From positions 3,306,226 through 3,370,225 of the forward strand of contig NZ_CM001441.1 in NCBI RefSeq assembly GCF_000244895.1: a stretch of DNA of 64,000 nucleotides, in the 5' to 3' direction. Made by a program: the position numbers and the translations under genes. Positions 8,573-16,978 of this stretch are shown one piece after another (positions within the stretch are counted from its first letter, which is position 1; each line of letters opens with the position of its first letter). The stretch comes from Desulfosporosinus youngiae DSM 17734 (GTDB lineage Bacteria > Bacillota > Desulfitobacteriia > Desulfitobacteriales > Desulfitobacteriaceae). The notes under the pieces are model-generated. The model was not told the origin of the DNA, searched no databases, and saw only the letters and a program-made list of their open reading frames with translations.

Positions 8573-8956
8573 TTAGTGAAAATACTTCATTCCCTTACTT
8601 CCCTTATGCTGCCGTTTAATTGCTTTGCGAACCTCATTTGCTACTCGCCATGTTTCAGGTTGATGGGGGGTTATTAATTCCAAGCGTCCCGTCCGTTTGT
8701 CGATCAATATATCAACCGTCGGCTTCCGATCCTGGGATTTTTCCTCACCGGGATGTAAAATGTCAATTCCGATTTTATTTTCATCATATTGCGGAGGTAC
8801 AAGATAGTTTAATACTTCTTCCGTTGCATCCATTAATTCCCCCACTTGTTCTTGAGGATATCCTTCCCTTAAGAGAATCTCTCTCACCTGTGTCAAAGGA
8901 TGGTCTAGGGTGAGTAGCATCTGGGCCCGCTGCACTAAATTATAATCAATGTCCAC
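8573..8956 (-). CDS. Hypothetical protein, about 127 residues
   Basis: The preferred start is GTG 8956, which has GAGGTGG 4 bases upstream; an ATG at 8974 has no ribosome site. Soluble and charged. The N-terminal helical part (VQRAQMLLTLDHPLTQVREILLREG, in two pieces) looks like a small helical DNA- or protein-binding domain, followed by a beta segment PTVDILIDKRTGRLELITPHQPET. I do not recognise the family. Confidence 0.6.
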   Translation of the reverse strand: MDIDYNLVQRAQMLLTLDHPLTQVREILLREGYPQEQVGELMDATEEVLNYLVPPQYDENKIGIDILHPGEEKSQDRKPTVDILIDKRTGRLELITPHQPETWRVANEVRKAIKRQHKGSKGMKYFH

Positions 8957-9087
8957 GACGCCACCTCGTTTCATTTATTTTTACGATACCTACATTTTCC
9001 CCTCAACCTTTGTAATGAATACTGATACTTCTTAACGGAATTGGCTTTATTCACCATCATGTCAAAAACTTATACAGGAGGTTTATT

Positions 9088-9531
9088 ATGTCAAAATTAC
9101 TTTCTCTGCCTTTTTTGATAGCCGCGATCTCAGGGGTTGCTATGGCGGTTCAGGGTACCATTAACTCATCATTAAGCCAAAAAACATCCTTAATTTCAGC
9201 TACACTGGTCGTCCATATTATCGGTACGATTGTCGCTTTTTTGGTGGTACTGGCTTGGCGGGCCCCCCTCTTAAAGCATGATTGGGGTTCAGTGCCCTGG
9301 TATCTTTATCTCGGCGGTATACTAAGTGTCGTCATCGTCGGGCTGGTTGCCGTGAGCATTCCCAAAGTAGGAGTTTGTAATGCCACCACGGCAATCATCA
9401 TCGGGCAAGTCAGTATGGCCGTCCTTATTGATCATTTTGGCTGCTTCGGTGTAACCAAGGTACCTTGGAGTCCGTGGCAGATTCTGGGCATCGGCTTTTT
9501 CGCCGCCGGAGCGAAACTGCTTTTCCGCTAA
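9088..9531 (+). CDS. YdcZ-family (DMT superfamily) membrane protein
   Basis: 147 residues with about five hydrophobic helices. The layout MSKLLSLPFLIAAISGVAMAVQG ... GTIVAFLVVL ... WYLYLGGILSVVIVGL is that of the half-size drug/metabolite transporter family YdcZ (DUF606), which often works as a dimer or with a second YdcZ. The substrate is unknown. AGGAGG precedes the ATG at 8 bases. It stands alone. Confidence 0.8.
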   Translation: MSKLLSLPFLIAAISGVAMAVQGTINSSLSQKTSLISATLVVHIIGTIVAFLVVLAWRAPLLKHDWGSVPWYLYLGGILSVVIVGLVAVSIPKVGVCNATTAIIIGQVSMAVLIDHFGCFGVTKVPWSPWQILGIGFFAAGAKLLFR

Positions 9532-9542
9532 TTATTGAACAT

Positions 9543-10067
9543 TTATGGAGTGCTGCGATTCATAATCAAGGCCATATTCGTAATAATGGCATAGATTTCT
9601 TCGCTAACAACATATTTGCTGATTTTTCCATTAGCCGACAAAATAATCGTGATTTTCCCTCCGGCATTTTGATCACTTTCGATCAAACGAAGCAAATAAG
9701 CATAAGCCTCACTGGTTACAGACATTTGCTTAAAGTCTCCGTCAGCGACAAAGATTACCCAATAACCTACGGAGACTTCGTTATTCGTATTATTGTATAG
9801 AGCATTGGTTACACTAGAAAAGTCTTGCCCGAAGAAGTTTTGAGTATCTGTTGGATCCGGGGTTGTATTTAAAGAGTTATTTAATGTATATTGATCATTA
9901 AAACCACTGGTTTGAGTAACAGGGTCCGCCAGGTGGGAGTAAATATCTTTAAAAAAGTTCGGGAAAAGTACATAGCCCACAACTCCAATTATTAAAATCC
10001 AAAGGGCCAGGGCTTGCAAATCCTGCCATATTTCATTGCGTGGTGGTCGTCCCCAGGTATTTGGCAT
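9543..10067 (-). CDS. Membrane-anchored hypothetical protein
   Basis: 174 residues. A single hydrophobic segment at about 18-40 (LQALALWILIIGVVGYVLFP) follows a short cytosolic N-terminus. The long extracytoplasmic part is Asn/Thr/Asp-rich and then folds into a predicted alpha/beta region (VGYWVIFVADGDFKQM...). I recognise no family. It converges on the YdcZ-type gene with an 11-base gap. Confidence 0.6.
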   Translation of the reverse strand: MPNTWGRPPRNEIWQDLQALALWILIIGVVGYVLFPNFFKDIYSHLADPVTQTSGFNDQYTLNNSLNTTPDPTDTQNFFGQDFSSVTNALYNNTNNEVSVGYWVIFVADGDFKQMSVTSEAYAYLLRLIESDQNAGGKITIILSANGKISKYVVSEEIYAIITNMALIMNRSTP

Positions 10068-10233
10068 ACCTTTCCCCTCCCATACTTATACTAGGTTAAT
10101 TGACAACCGCAATGTTCTCCTAACATGTATACGTCAATTAGAGTCAGGATATGTATAATCATCTTCACGCTCTAAATCTCCCCTACTTGCATCTCACAAT
10201 TCCACCCTCTAAAATAGAAGTGAGGTGGGGAAT

Positions 10234-12000
10234 ATGGATCTGCTTCGACAAAAATTGACCTTGTTGCCAGATAAGCCAGGCGTCTATCTAATGAAAGATA
10301 GTCAGGGACAAATTATTTATGTCGGCAAAGCTAAACTATTAAAGAACCGGGTAAAATCTTATTTCACCGGTTCACATGATGGCAAAACTGCACGCTTAGT
10401 TCGTCAAATCACAGATTTTGAATATATAATGACTGACTCAGAAGTTGAAGCCCTCGTCTTGGAATGCAATCTGATTAAAAAGCACAATCCGAAATACAAT
10501 ATTCTTCTGCGTGATGACAAAACCTATCCCTACTTGACGATTACCGAGGAAAGCCACCCCCGGGTCCTTGTCACACGCCAAATAAAAAAAGACAGCGGCA
10601 AATACTATGGACCTTACCCTAATGCAACTGCCGCAAAAGAGGCTGCCCGTTTACTAAATCGCTTGTTTCCCTTTCGAAAATGCCGCCAGATGCCTTCGCA
10701 GCCGTGTCTTTATTATCATTTGGAACAATGCCTTGCCCCTTGTGCAAAAAAGGTCTCTCCTGATGTTTACAAAGTTATGCGTAAAGAAGTATCCGCCTTT
10801 CTCAAAGGAGATCAAAGCGGAATACTGGCTCTCTTACAAGAAAAGATGCAAAAAGCTTCAGAAGCCCTTCAATTCGAACGAGCCAAGGAATATCGTGACC
10901 TGATCGACGATTTGAAGCAGCTTGGCGAAAAACAAAACATCACCCTTAATGACTTCATTGATCGTGACGTCTTAGGCTATGCCATAACCACCGATCAAAT
11001 GTGCATTCAAGTCTTTTATTTACGTCAGGGCAAATTACTGGCCAGAGACAGCTTTATTTTCCCCTATTACGAAGACCCCGAGGAAGCCTTCATCTCCTTT
11101 GTCGCTCAGTTTTATCTGGAACGCGCGGTTTGGCCTAAAGAGATTTTACTCCCGTCCATCGAATCCATCGTCTTATCTAAGCTATTTCCCATCAGCGTTC
11201 CACAGAAAGGGAAAAAACGGGAATTGATTCAGATGGCCATGACCAATGCCCGGACTACCCTTCACGATCAAATTACCATTGAAGTAAATCAGCAAACTGA
11301 AACAGGGCAAGCCTTAGCTACACTTGGTGAACTTTTAAACATCCCTGCTCCCAGCCGAATCGAAGCCTTTGATATTTCAAATACTGCAGGAACACATACC
11401 GTTGCCGGGATGGTTCAATTCGTTGAAGGCAAACCTCAGCGCCGGGGATACCGGAAATTTAAAATCCAACCTATGGAGACATTGGACGATACTGCCGCTA
11501 TGAAGCAGGTCATTCAGCGCAGGTATACCAGGTTAGTGTCTGAAAATGACCCGCTGCCGAATTTAATCTTAGTCGATGGAGGGAAAGGGCAGATCACGGC
11601 AGCTTTAAAGGCCTTGAAAGAATTAAATTTAGCGATCCCTGTTGCCGGGATGGTTAAAAACGACCGTCATCAAACCCATGGACTGTTAGATCAGTCAGGA
11701 ACTCAGGTCCCCTTGACTAAAAGTCATCCCACGTTTTTTCTGCTCAATCGAATCCAGGATGAAGTCCATCGCTTTGCTATCACCTTTCACCGTCAGCAAC
11801 GCGCTAAAAATATGACCCTCTCTGCCCTGGATGGCATTCCTGGTATCGGTCCCAAACGCAAGCAGTGCCTGCTGCGGCATTTCTCATCTCTTGATGACAT
11901 ACGGCAAGCTAATATCGAAGAACTTCAAGCAGCCGGTATTCCACAAAATTCAGCCGCGGCAATCTATGAATATTTTCGTACAAAGGGGGATGCATCTTGA
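10234..12000 (+). CDS. uvrC: UvrABC system protein C
   Basis: 588 residues, full length. GIY-YIG nuclease domain at 12-90 (GVYLMKD, IIYVGKAKLLKNRV), UVR motif LLQEKMQKASEALQFERAKEYR near 205-230 (UvrB contact), RNase-H-like C-terminal nuclease domain (RIEAFDISNTAG ... LILVDGGKGQ), then tandem HhH motifs (LDGIPGIGPKR). It makes both incisions in nucleotide excision repair. ATG 10234 has GAGGTGGGG 4 bases upstream and is preferred to the in-frame GTG at 10225. The last 4 bases overlap the next small gene. Confidence 0.97.
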   Translation: MDLLRQKLTLLPDKPGVYLMKDSQGQIIYVGKAKLLKNRVKSYFTGSHDGKTARLVRQITDFEYIMTDSEVEALVLECNLIKKHNPKYNILLRDDKTYPYLTITEESHPRVLVTRQIKKDSGKYYGPYPNATAAKEAARLLNRLFPFRKCRQMPSQPCLYYHLEQCLAPCAKKVSPDVYKVMRKEVSAFLKGDQSGILALLQEKMQKASEALQFERAKEYRDLIDDLKQLGEKQNITLNDFIDRDVLGYAITTDQMCIQVFYLRQGKLLARDSFIFPYYEDPEEAFISFVAQFYLERAVWPKEILLPSIESIVLSKLFPISVPQKGKKRELIQMAMTNARTTLHDQITIEVNQQTETGQALATLGELLNIPAPSRIEAFDISNTAGTHTVAGMVQFVEGKPQRRGYRKFKIQPMETLDDTAAMKQVIQRRYTRLVSENDPLPNLILVDGGKGQITAALKALKELNLAIPVAGMVKNDRHQTHGLLDQSGTQVPLTKSHPTFFLLNRIQDEVHRFAITFHRQQRAKNMTLSALDGIPGIGPKRKQCLLRHFSSLDDIRQANIEELQAAGIPQNSAAAIYEYFRTKGDAS

Positions 12001-12161
12001 TCCTGAATTACCGAGTTGAGTTGTGCCGGAAATGTTATTTTAAACGAACCCATAATTGCCATTTGACAGATTATTATATTCATAATTCTTCGTTTTCCCT
12101 TGCTAAACCGGGCGGTGAATGTGTCAGATTCAAACCCGTCCCTTGGTTGCCGCAGTTTTAA
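11997..12161 (+). CDS. Small Cys-rich protein overlapping uvrC (54 residues)
   Basis: A TTG start at 11997 overlaps the uvrC stop (TTGA) and has AAAGGGGGA six bases upstream, a strong site. The 54-residue product carries four cysteines (LCRKCYF at 10 and 13, HNCHL at 21, GECVRF at 42), a pattern able to hold a zinc ion or Fe-S cluster. It ends PVPWLPQF. I know no family for it. Translational coupling suggests it is made with UvrC. Confidence rests on the start signal and overlap rather than homology. Confidence 0.5.
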   Translation: MILNYRVELCRKCYFKRTHNCHLTDYYIHNSSFSLAKPGGECVRFKPVPWLPQF

Positions 12162-12181
12162 ACTGATGTTCAACGATCAAA

Positions 12182-12222
12182 AAGCGTCCTCCTTTCACTA
12201 TAAAAGTGGAGTGGGGACGCTT
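12182..12222. terminator. Hairpin after the small Cys-rich gene
   Basis: AAGCGTCC (12182-12189) pairs with GGACGCTT (12215-12222), with an inner CACT/AGTG stem. It lies 20 bases beyond the Cys-rich gene stop. It lacks a clean T-run, so the terminator call is moderate. Confidence 0.45.
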
Positions 12223-12224
12223 GA

Positions 12225-12291
12225 AACGTGTCAGGGGGACGGGGTTATTGACACCATAACGGTGTCAATAACCCCGTCCCCCTGACACGTT
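12225..12291. repeat. 31-bp perfect inverted repeat, GTGTCAGGGGGACGGGG family
   Basis: Arms at 12225-12255 and 12261-12291 are perfectly complementary with a 5-nt loop, and a CCTTTTT tract follows. GTGTCAGGGGGACGG...GACAC is the kind of palindrome found near REP-associated (RAYT/Y1) transposases in many Firmicutes (recalled knowledge). No such transposase is in the window. A looser relative is at 48862-48898. It may also act as a terminator between the convergent small Cys-rich and NlpC genes. Confidence 0.8.
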
Positions 12292-12337
12292 CCTTTTTAA
12301 AGTTTGTTTCATTTGTTAAGACATTTTATGAACTGCA

Positions 12338-12364
12338 GCAGGGGAATTTTAAATTCCCCCTGCT
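12338..12364 (-). terminator. Terminator of the NlpC/P60 gene
   Basis: AGCAGGGGAATTT pairs with AAATTCCCCCTGCT with one bulge. It overlaps the last codon and stop of the minus-strand gene. The sequence resembles the pabC terminator stem. Confidence 0.7.
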
Positions 12365-13145
12365 AGTTAACCCGCCGGGCACCAAGATAACGGCTCTCAT
12401 AATAACCGTCGCTAAGGCTTGTAGTACGAACCCCGCTATTAGAGGCATGCACAAATTTTCCGCCGCCGATATAAATCCCAACATGAGACGCTCCCTTAGC
12501 ATAGGTTGAAAAGAATACCAAATCACCTGTTTGTAGTTCGTCTTTAGTTACAGATGACCCTACCTTAAACTGCGCTTGGGATGTCCTGGGTAAGGAAATA
12601 CCCGAGCCCTCAAAAACATATTGAGTATACCCCGAACAATCAAAGCCGTTCCTGGTGTTTCCTCCAAAAACGTAGGGAACGCCTGCTAGGCTTAAAGCAT
12701 TATCCGCCAAAGTAGAGCTACTTGACCGGGATACTTGTTGTTTAGGTGCTTCAGCAACTTGAACAGGTTCTGTATCCCTAACAGCGGGCTGTGCTTGTTT
12801 CAAAATTTGTACTTCCTGTGAAGCCTGAGTTGAGGTTTCTGCCACTGCGACCGGCTCATTCGCTGGTACTGGTATGGGGGTTTGAGCGGGTTCAGGTGCG
12901 GGAGCACTTTCCACACTCTCATCGGTTTTAACCGGGCTGGCAATCCATTTCATTTGCTTGCGAACGGTCTCCGTATAAGTTTCTGTCGGAACAGTGGCAG
13001 AAGCTGCGAGCAACGGCTTCGCCGGGGTCCGGCTTGCTGCCGTATCAGATTCAGCAGAAGCTAATGCCGGAAGGCTGCTTGCCAGAAGTAAGCCAGCTAA
13101 AGAAATGCTTCCCAGCCACTTTCGCGTAGATGAGGAAACCAACAA
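12363..13145 (-). CDS. Secreted NlpC/P60 peptidoglycan endopeptidase
   Basis: 260 residues. Signal peptide in 1-31 (KWLGSISLAGLLLASSLPALASA), then a low-complexity Pro/Ala/Thr/Gln linker (about 32-140), then an NlpC/P60 domain with Cys170 (NGFDCSGYTQYVF), His221 (ASHVGIYIG) and His233 (KFVHAS). It cleaves gamma-D-Glu-diamino acid bonds in cell-wall peptides outside the cell. The TTG start at 13145 has AAAGGTGG at 8 bases. A c-di-AMP riboswitch lies directly upstream, a known arrangement for wall hydrolases in Firmicutes. No separate wall-binding domain is seen. Confidence 0.93.
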   Translation of the reverse strand: MLVSSSTRKWLGSISLAGLLLASSLPALASAESDTAASRTPAKPLLAASATVPTETYTETVRKQMKWIASPVKTDESVESAPAPEPAQTPIPVPANEPVAVAETSTQASQEVQILKQAQPAVRDTEPVQVAEAPKQQVSRSSSSTLADNALSLAGVPYVFGGNTRNGFDCSGYTQYVFEGSGISLPRTSQAQFKVGSSVTKDELQTGDLVFFSTYAKGASHVGIYIGGGKFVHASNSGVRTTSLSDGYYESRYLGARRVN

Positions 13146-13162
13146 ACTTTGTCCACCTTTCT

Positions 13163-13290
13163 TAGCTTACGAGGTTAGTTGACGGATTCGGGCAGCAGGT
13201 GTAAGCCCTACACGTGAAAAGACAACGTGATTCACCCCAAAATAATCCCCCGCTCCAAAGTACAGGATTTGGATTCAGCTCTTACTATAA
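13163..13290 (-). promoter_or_regulatory. c-di-AMP riboswitch (ydaO/yuaA type)
   Basis: Read on the minus strand this leader has the conserved blocks of the ydaO motif in order: GAGCGGGGGA (13246-13255), GGGGTGAATC, TAGGGCTTACACC, CTGCCCGAATCCGTCA and ACTAACCTCGTAAGC just before the gene's ribosome site. In this family c-di-AMP binding turns the downstream gene off. The target here is the NlpC/P60 wall hydrolase, as in many Gram-positives. The 5' border is approximate. Confidence 0.9.
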
Positions 13291-13332
13291 TTATTAGTAT
13301 TCGGGACAAACAGAAAATGTCCTTCAAAATTT

Positions 13333-13515
13333 TTAAGGGAAATTATTCCTATACTGTAGAAAAAGATCTTTTCTGGGCATTATGCGGACTCTTTGACACG
13401 AATCCAGGTCCCAGGGGGTAATCTTTTCTGTCAAATCTCTATCTTCCTTGGCTCGATTATTAAGGGATCTCGCTAAAACTCCTATAACAGTGTATCCCGA
13501 TTTTTTGAGATACAT
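13333..13515 (-). CDS. Possible 60-residue protein upstream of the riboswitch
   Basis: An open frame MYLKKSGYTVIGVLARSLNN ... RIMPRKDLFLQYRNNFP with plausible composition, sitting between the UPF0210 terminator and the riboswitch. GAGAGG lies too far upstream (about 14 bases) to be a convincing ribosome site. No family recognised. The rest of 13146-13661 holds the riboswitch, its likely promoter region and the terminator at 13589. Confidence 0.3.
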   Translation of the reverse strand: MYLKKSGYTVIGVLARSLNNRAKEDRDLTEKITPWDLDSCQRVRIMPRKDLFLQYRNNFP

Positions 13516-13588
13516 CCAGCCAGTATTTTCCTCTCAATCAAGTTTTAGCCATTTAGGTTTTAGACATTTTCCATTAAAGGTTACTTCA

Positions 13589-13636
13589 AAAAGAGATTAA
13601 GACCTCAATTTAAATCCTGAGGTCTTAATCTCTTTT
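13589..13636 (-). terminator. Terminator of the UPF0210 gene
   Basis: 19-bp perfect stem (AAAAGAGATTAAGACCTCA and its complement) with a 10-nt loop. On the minus strand it ends in CTTTTTGAA. Confidence 0.85.
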
Positions 13637-13661
13637 AACGAATCAAGTCATATTTCCGACG

Positions 13662-15029
13662 TTAATTAGTAAGGCTGATAATCGGGGCAGGTATTCGCCC
13701 GCCGCGATGCACAAACATGTTTGACGAATAAGGATGTATGGCTATAATAGGCGCTCCTCCCAAAAGCCCTCCAAATTCCACCCGCTCTCCTGCCTTCTTG
13801 CCAATGGCCGGGATCACTCGAACCGCCGTTGTTTTCTTATTAATCATCCCTATAGCCGCTTCATCCGCTATAATCGCTGAAATCGTTTCTGAACTGACAT
13901 CACCCGGTAAGGCAATCATATCTAAGCCAACTGAACAGACACAGGTCATAGCTTCCAGCTTATCAAGGGTTAAGGCTCCTTCTTCCACGGCTCTCACCAT
14001 TCCCGCATCCTCTGAAACCGGAATAAAAGCACCACTCAAACCTCCGACGTGAGACGAGGCCATCGCTCCTCCCTTTTTAACGGCGTCATTCAGCAAGGCC
14101 AAGGCTGCAGTGGTTCCATGGGTTCCACATCGTTCAAGACCCATATTCTCAAGGATTTCTGCGACACTGTCTCCAATTGCCGGTGTCGGCGCGAGAGAAA
14201 GATCGACAATTCCAAACGGAACATTTAAGGATTTTGAGGCAGCTCGTCCGATGAGTTCCCCCATACGAGTGATTTTAAAGGCAGTTTGCTTAATCAAATT
14301 GGATAGCTCACTAAAATCTGACTGGGGATATTCTTTTACAACCTTTGCGACAACCCCCGGACCACTTACACCGACATTGATCACACAATCCGGTTCTCCT
14401 ACGCCATGGAAAGCGCCGGCCATGAAGGGATTATCTTCCGGGGCATTGCAGAAAACCACTAATTTTGCAGCCCCTATCCCATCTTGCTCCGCAGTAAGTT
14501 GGGCAGATTGCAGAATCACATTCCCCATTTTCAGAACCGCATCCATGTTAATTCCTGCTTTTGTGCTGCCAATATTCACTGACGAACAGACAAATTCAGT
14601 CTCACTGAGTGCTTGCGGTATAGCATCAATAAGTGCCATATCCCCGGCTGTAAACCCTTTTTGAACAAGGGCGGAAAAACCACCGATAAAATTGATTCCG
14701 ATCTCCCGGGCGGCCTTATTTAACGCTTTAGCAATCCGTACCATTTCCTCTGAGTTCATCCGGGCTGCCGCAATCGCTATGGGTGTTACCGATACCCGTT
14801 TATTGATGATAGGTATCCCGTAACGAGCTGAAATTTGCTCGCCTACGGCCACCAATCGTCCGGCATTCTTAGTGATCTTATCGTAAATGTTTGTCTCCAG
14901 CTTACCGATATCATCGGTGCAGCAGTCCAGCAGGCTGATTCCCATTGTAATAGTACGGATATCAAGGTTTTCTTTATGTATCATGTTAATCGTTTGTTGG
15001 ATTTCTTCGCGTGCGAACGTGATTGTCAT
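13662..15029 (-). CDS. UPF0210 (DUF711, PFL-like) protein
   Basis: 455 residues, the usual family size. Family signatures: [15 protein letters not shown] near residue 20, [33 protein letters not shown] and a Gly-rich C-terminus ([14 protein letters not shown]). The family has a pyruvate-formate-lyase-like fold prediction, but its reaction is not established. It is nearly always paired with the UPF0237 ACT protein, as here (40-base gap, same strand). The start could be the ATG at 15029 or the internal ATG at MIHKENL. Confidence 0.9.
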   Translation of the reverse strand: MTITFAREEIQQTINMIHKENLDIRTITMGISLLDCCTDDIGKLETNIYDKITKNAGRLVAVGEQISARYGIPIINKRVSVTPIAIAAARMNSEEMVRIAKALNKAAREIGINFIGGFSALVQKGFTAGDMALIDAIPQALSETEFVCSSVNIGSTKAGINMDAVLKMGNVILQSAQLTAEQDGIGAAKLVVFCNAPEDNPFMAGAFHGVGEPDCVINVGVSGPGVVAKVVKEYPQSDFSELSNLIKQTAFKITRMGELIGRAASKSLNVPFGIVDLSLAPTPAIGDSVAEILENMGLERCGTHGTTAALALLNDAVKKGGAMASSHVGGLSGAFIPVSEDAGMVRAVEEGALTLDKLEAMTCVCSVGLDMIALPGDVSSETISAIIADEAAIGMINKKTTAVRVIPAIGKKAGERVEFGGLLGGAPIIAIHPYSSNMFVHRGGRIPAPIISLTN

Positions 15030-15068
15030 GATTTCCCTCCACTATTTCCTTAATCCTCTGGGATTCCT

Positions 15069-15365
15069 CTAGATACGGTGCATAAACCTAAAAATATCTT
15101 CGTGTTGAACCTTTACCTGCAAACCTTTGCCATTTCCCTCTTGTTCCAGTAAGCGCGCTAATTCCACAAGCTCTATGGTAGATGGTTCTAAGTCGACGAC
15201 CATGATCATCGTGAAAAATTCGTTCAAAATGGTTTGACTAATATCCAATACATTGACACGATATTCCGCAAGACGCCCGGTAACCCAGGCAATAATTCCA
15301 ATCTGATCACGTCCTAATACAGTGATAATTGCACGGTTAGAGTTTTCATTTTGTGTCATAGTCAT
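15069..15365 (-). CDS. ACT-domain protein, UPF0237
   Basis: 98 residues forming one ACT domain: RAIITVLGRDQIGIIAWVTGRLAEY, then VLDISQTILNEFFTMIMVVDL. ACT domains bind small ligands such as amino acids and usually regulate a partner. The partner is most likely the UPF0210 protein encoded immediately downstream. GAGAGGAAGAACC precedes the ATG. Confidence 0.9.
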   Translation of the reverse strand: MTMTQNENSNRAIITVLGRDQIGIIAWVTGRLAEYRVNVLDISQTILNEFFTMIMVVDLEPSTIELVELARLLEQEGNGKGLQVKVQHEDIFRFMHRI

Positions 15366-15522
15366 GGTTCTTCCTCTCTTTTATAGACTAAGTATCTATT
15401 ATGGGGATTAGACTAACATATATACTCAGTATACTCAAGCCCTATTCAAGCTTAATACAAAGTGCATTGCCAATTCGAAAATATTTACCCGTTTGAACTT
15501 TGCAGCCCTATAAAAAAATGCT

Positions 15523-15552
15523 GTAAGGGGCAATTCATGAATTGCCCCTACC
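15523..15552. repeat. GTAnGGGGCAATTCATGAATTGCCCCTAC palindrome
   Basis: GGGGCAATTC ATGAATTGCCCC (15527-15548) is a perfect 22-nt palindrome in the gap between the HesB-like gene and the ACT gene. Relatives occur at 3531-3558 and 47237-47260. This palindrome is scattered in many unrelated genomes (recalled). It has no loop and no T-run here, so it is listed as a repeat rather than a terminator. Confidence 0.8.
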
Positions 15553-15584
15553 ATCTTGCCAATTATACTTTCCGCTGCCTAAAT

Positions 15585-15612
15585 AAAGAGAGCTCAATTT
15601 CGAGCTCTCTTT
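15585..15612 (-). terminator. Terminator of the HesB-like selenoprotein gene
   Basis: AAAGAGAGCTC/GAGCTCTCTTT, an 11-bp stem with a 6-nt loop, 52 bases after the stop on the minus strand, ending CTTTATTT. Confidence 0.8.
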
Positions 15613-15663
15613 AACATTTCATCCACATTCGAGAACCCACTCATAAGTGGTGTTCCGTGTTAT

Positions 15664-15990
15664 TTATGAACAGCTGCCGCCGCAACTGTCGCCACAGCCG
15701 CCGCCGGATTTCGCAGTACGAATTTCGAATCCGCCGCCATGGCTGGATTCAATAAAATCAATGACTGCCCCTTCTAAGTAACTGGTAAGTTTTTTATCCG
15801 TTAGTATGGATACACCGTGTTCTACATCGAGAATATCTTCATCCGTTTTTGACTCTTCCAGAGTCATGCCGAAATTCGGCCCACCTCAGCCAACGCCTGC
15901 AAGATAAAGGCGGAGAAATGCATCTTCTTTATTTTGGTTTTTAAGCACTTCTTTAACTTTCTGGGCAGCTATTTCAGTAATATTAACCAT
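15664..15990 (-). CDS. HesB/IscA-like selenoprotein (in-frame TGA read as Sec35)
   Basis: The frame from ATG 15990 (AAGGAG 8 bases upstream) runs MVNITEIAAQKVKEVLKN ... LRLYLAGVG, meets TGA at 15886-15888, and continues GGPNFGMTLEESK... to 15664, 108 residues in all. HesB/IscA relatives have Cys at this place in a CGGPSFG-like motif. The C-terminus GGGCGDSCGGSCS supplies further thiols. HesB-like selenoproteins are a described family in Firmicutes and other anaerobes. Alone, the part after TGA (15867-15664) would be a headless fragment with no ribosome site. The probable role is Fe-S or redox chemistry. SelA-D are not in the window. Confidence 0.85.
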
Positions 15991-16083
15991 TATCTTCACT
16001 CCTTTTTAACCAATTCAACTTAATATACCATACTTCTCGTTTTTTTAAAAGGCAAACTGCCAGAACAACAGCCCCGCGGCAGA

Positions 16084-16323
16084 TTAAACTTCTTTGCCGC
16101 TTCCGTTTGGTTGGAAATCCTTCCAGAGTCGCCGTACTTCGACTTCTATACTTGCCGGAAGATCCTGTGACAATCTTTGCCATTGTCTCAACTCACCTTG
16201 AATTTTCTGGACCCAGTTCTGCTCTTCCGGCCATGCAATAAATGCTTTGGGCTGGGGAACAAATAGAGTTTGTACGAGTCCCAGAAAAACAACAAGAGTT
16301 AACAAACGCCAAAACCAACGCAT
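16084..16323 (-). CDS. Small membrane-anchored hypothetical protein
   Basis: 79 residues: an N-terminal hydrophobic helix (WFWRLLTLVVFLGLVQTLFV, residues 3-22) followed by a charged, Trp-rich extracytoplasmic or cytosolic tail. AAAGGAT lies upstream of ATG 16323. It is 25 bases downstream of the HD-domain gene on the same strand, so probably co-transcribed. No family recognised. Confidence 0.6.
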   Translation of the reverse strand: MRWFWRLLTLVVFLGLVQTLFVPQPKAFIAWPEEQNWVQKIQGELRQWQRLSQDLPASIEVEVRRLWKDFQPNGSGKEV

Positions 16324-16348
16324 TTTTTTGACTCATCCTTTCAAGCCG

Positions 16349-16978
16349 TTATACATTGCTAGCTTGTCCAGAAAGAGATAATTTAAGTCGTTCGGCATGC
16401 AGCTCTTGCCAAAAGCCTTCCATGTAAAGAAATAAAGGATCAAAATAGGCTTTAGCAGTCTTTGTAAACAAATGCTCTCTATAGGTACTAATCTTTGCCC
16501 GGTAAAACTCTTCACAGGAGTTTTCACCAACCAAAGTCCACCCTTCTGCCCCGGCCAATGTAAATAATCGAGCTAACCCGATTGCTCCCACGAAATCTAA
16601 TTTGTCGGCATCATACAAGATTTTTGCCTCAAGGGTCTTGGGTTCATGCCCTGCTTCCCGGGAATGAGAGATAATTGCCTCTTTAACCTGTTGAACGACG
16701 TCCTCTGAGTACCCGTTTTTTTGCAAAATAGTCACTGCCAAACTTGCACTGCTTTCAGCATGGGTTTTTTCAACGGCACCTGAACGGCCAATATCATGAA
16801 GAAGGGCTGCTAACTCTATGACCGCGGTATCTGCACCTTCCGCTTGGGCAAGTTTTTTGCCCCATTCCCTCACTCTCAGTGCGTGTTCTAAATCATGGGC
16901 CCGATCCTTTCGAGAATAAAATCCTTGAGCCACCTGAATAATCTGTTGAAACTTATCTTGTGATGCTGTAGTTTCCAT
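16349..16978 (-). CDS. HD-domain phosphohydrolase
   Basis: 209 residues. HD superfamily motifs: H in DLEHALRVREW, LAALLHDIGRSG (the HD pair), ISHSREAG, and the last Asp in KILYDADKLDFVGAIG. This is the predicted metal-dependent phosphohydrolase group (COG1418-like, YedJ-like); the substrate is unknown. A smaller HD relative is at 41417-41914. Confidence 0.85.
   Translation of the reverse strand: METTASQDKFQQIIQVAQGFYSRKDRAHDLEHALRVREWGKKLAQAEGADTAVIELAALLHDIGRSGAVEKTHAESSASLAVTILQKNGYSEDVVQQVKEAIISHSREAGHEPKTLEAKILYDADKLDFVGAIGLARLFTLAGAEGWTLVGENSCEEFYRAKISTYREHLFTKTAKAYFDPLFLYMEGFWQELHAERLKLSLSGQASNV

Noticed and set aside
15664-15867. A stand-alone 67-residue Cys-tailed protein
   Set aside because: It is the part after the in-frame TGA of the HesB-like selenoprotein; its ATG has no ribosome site.
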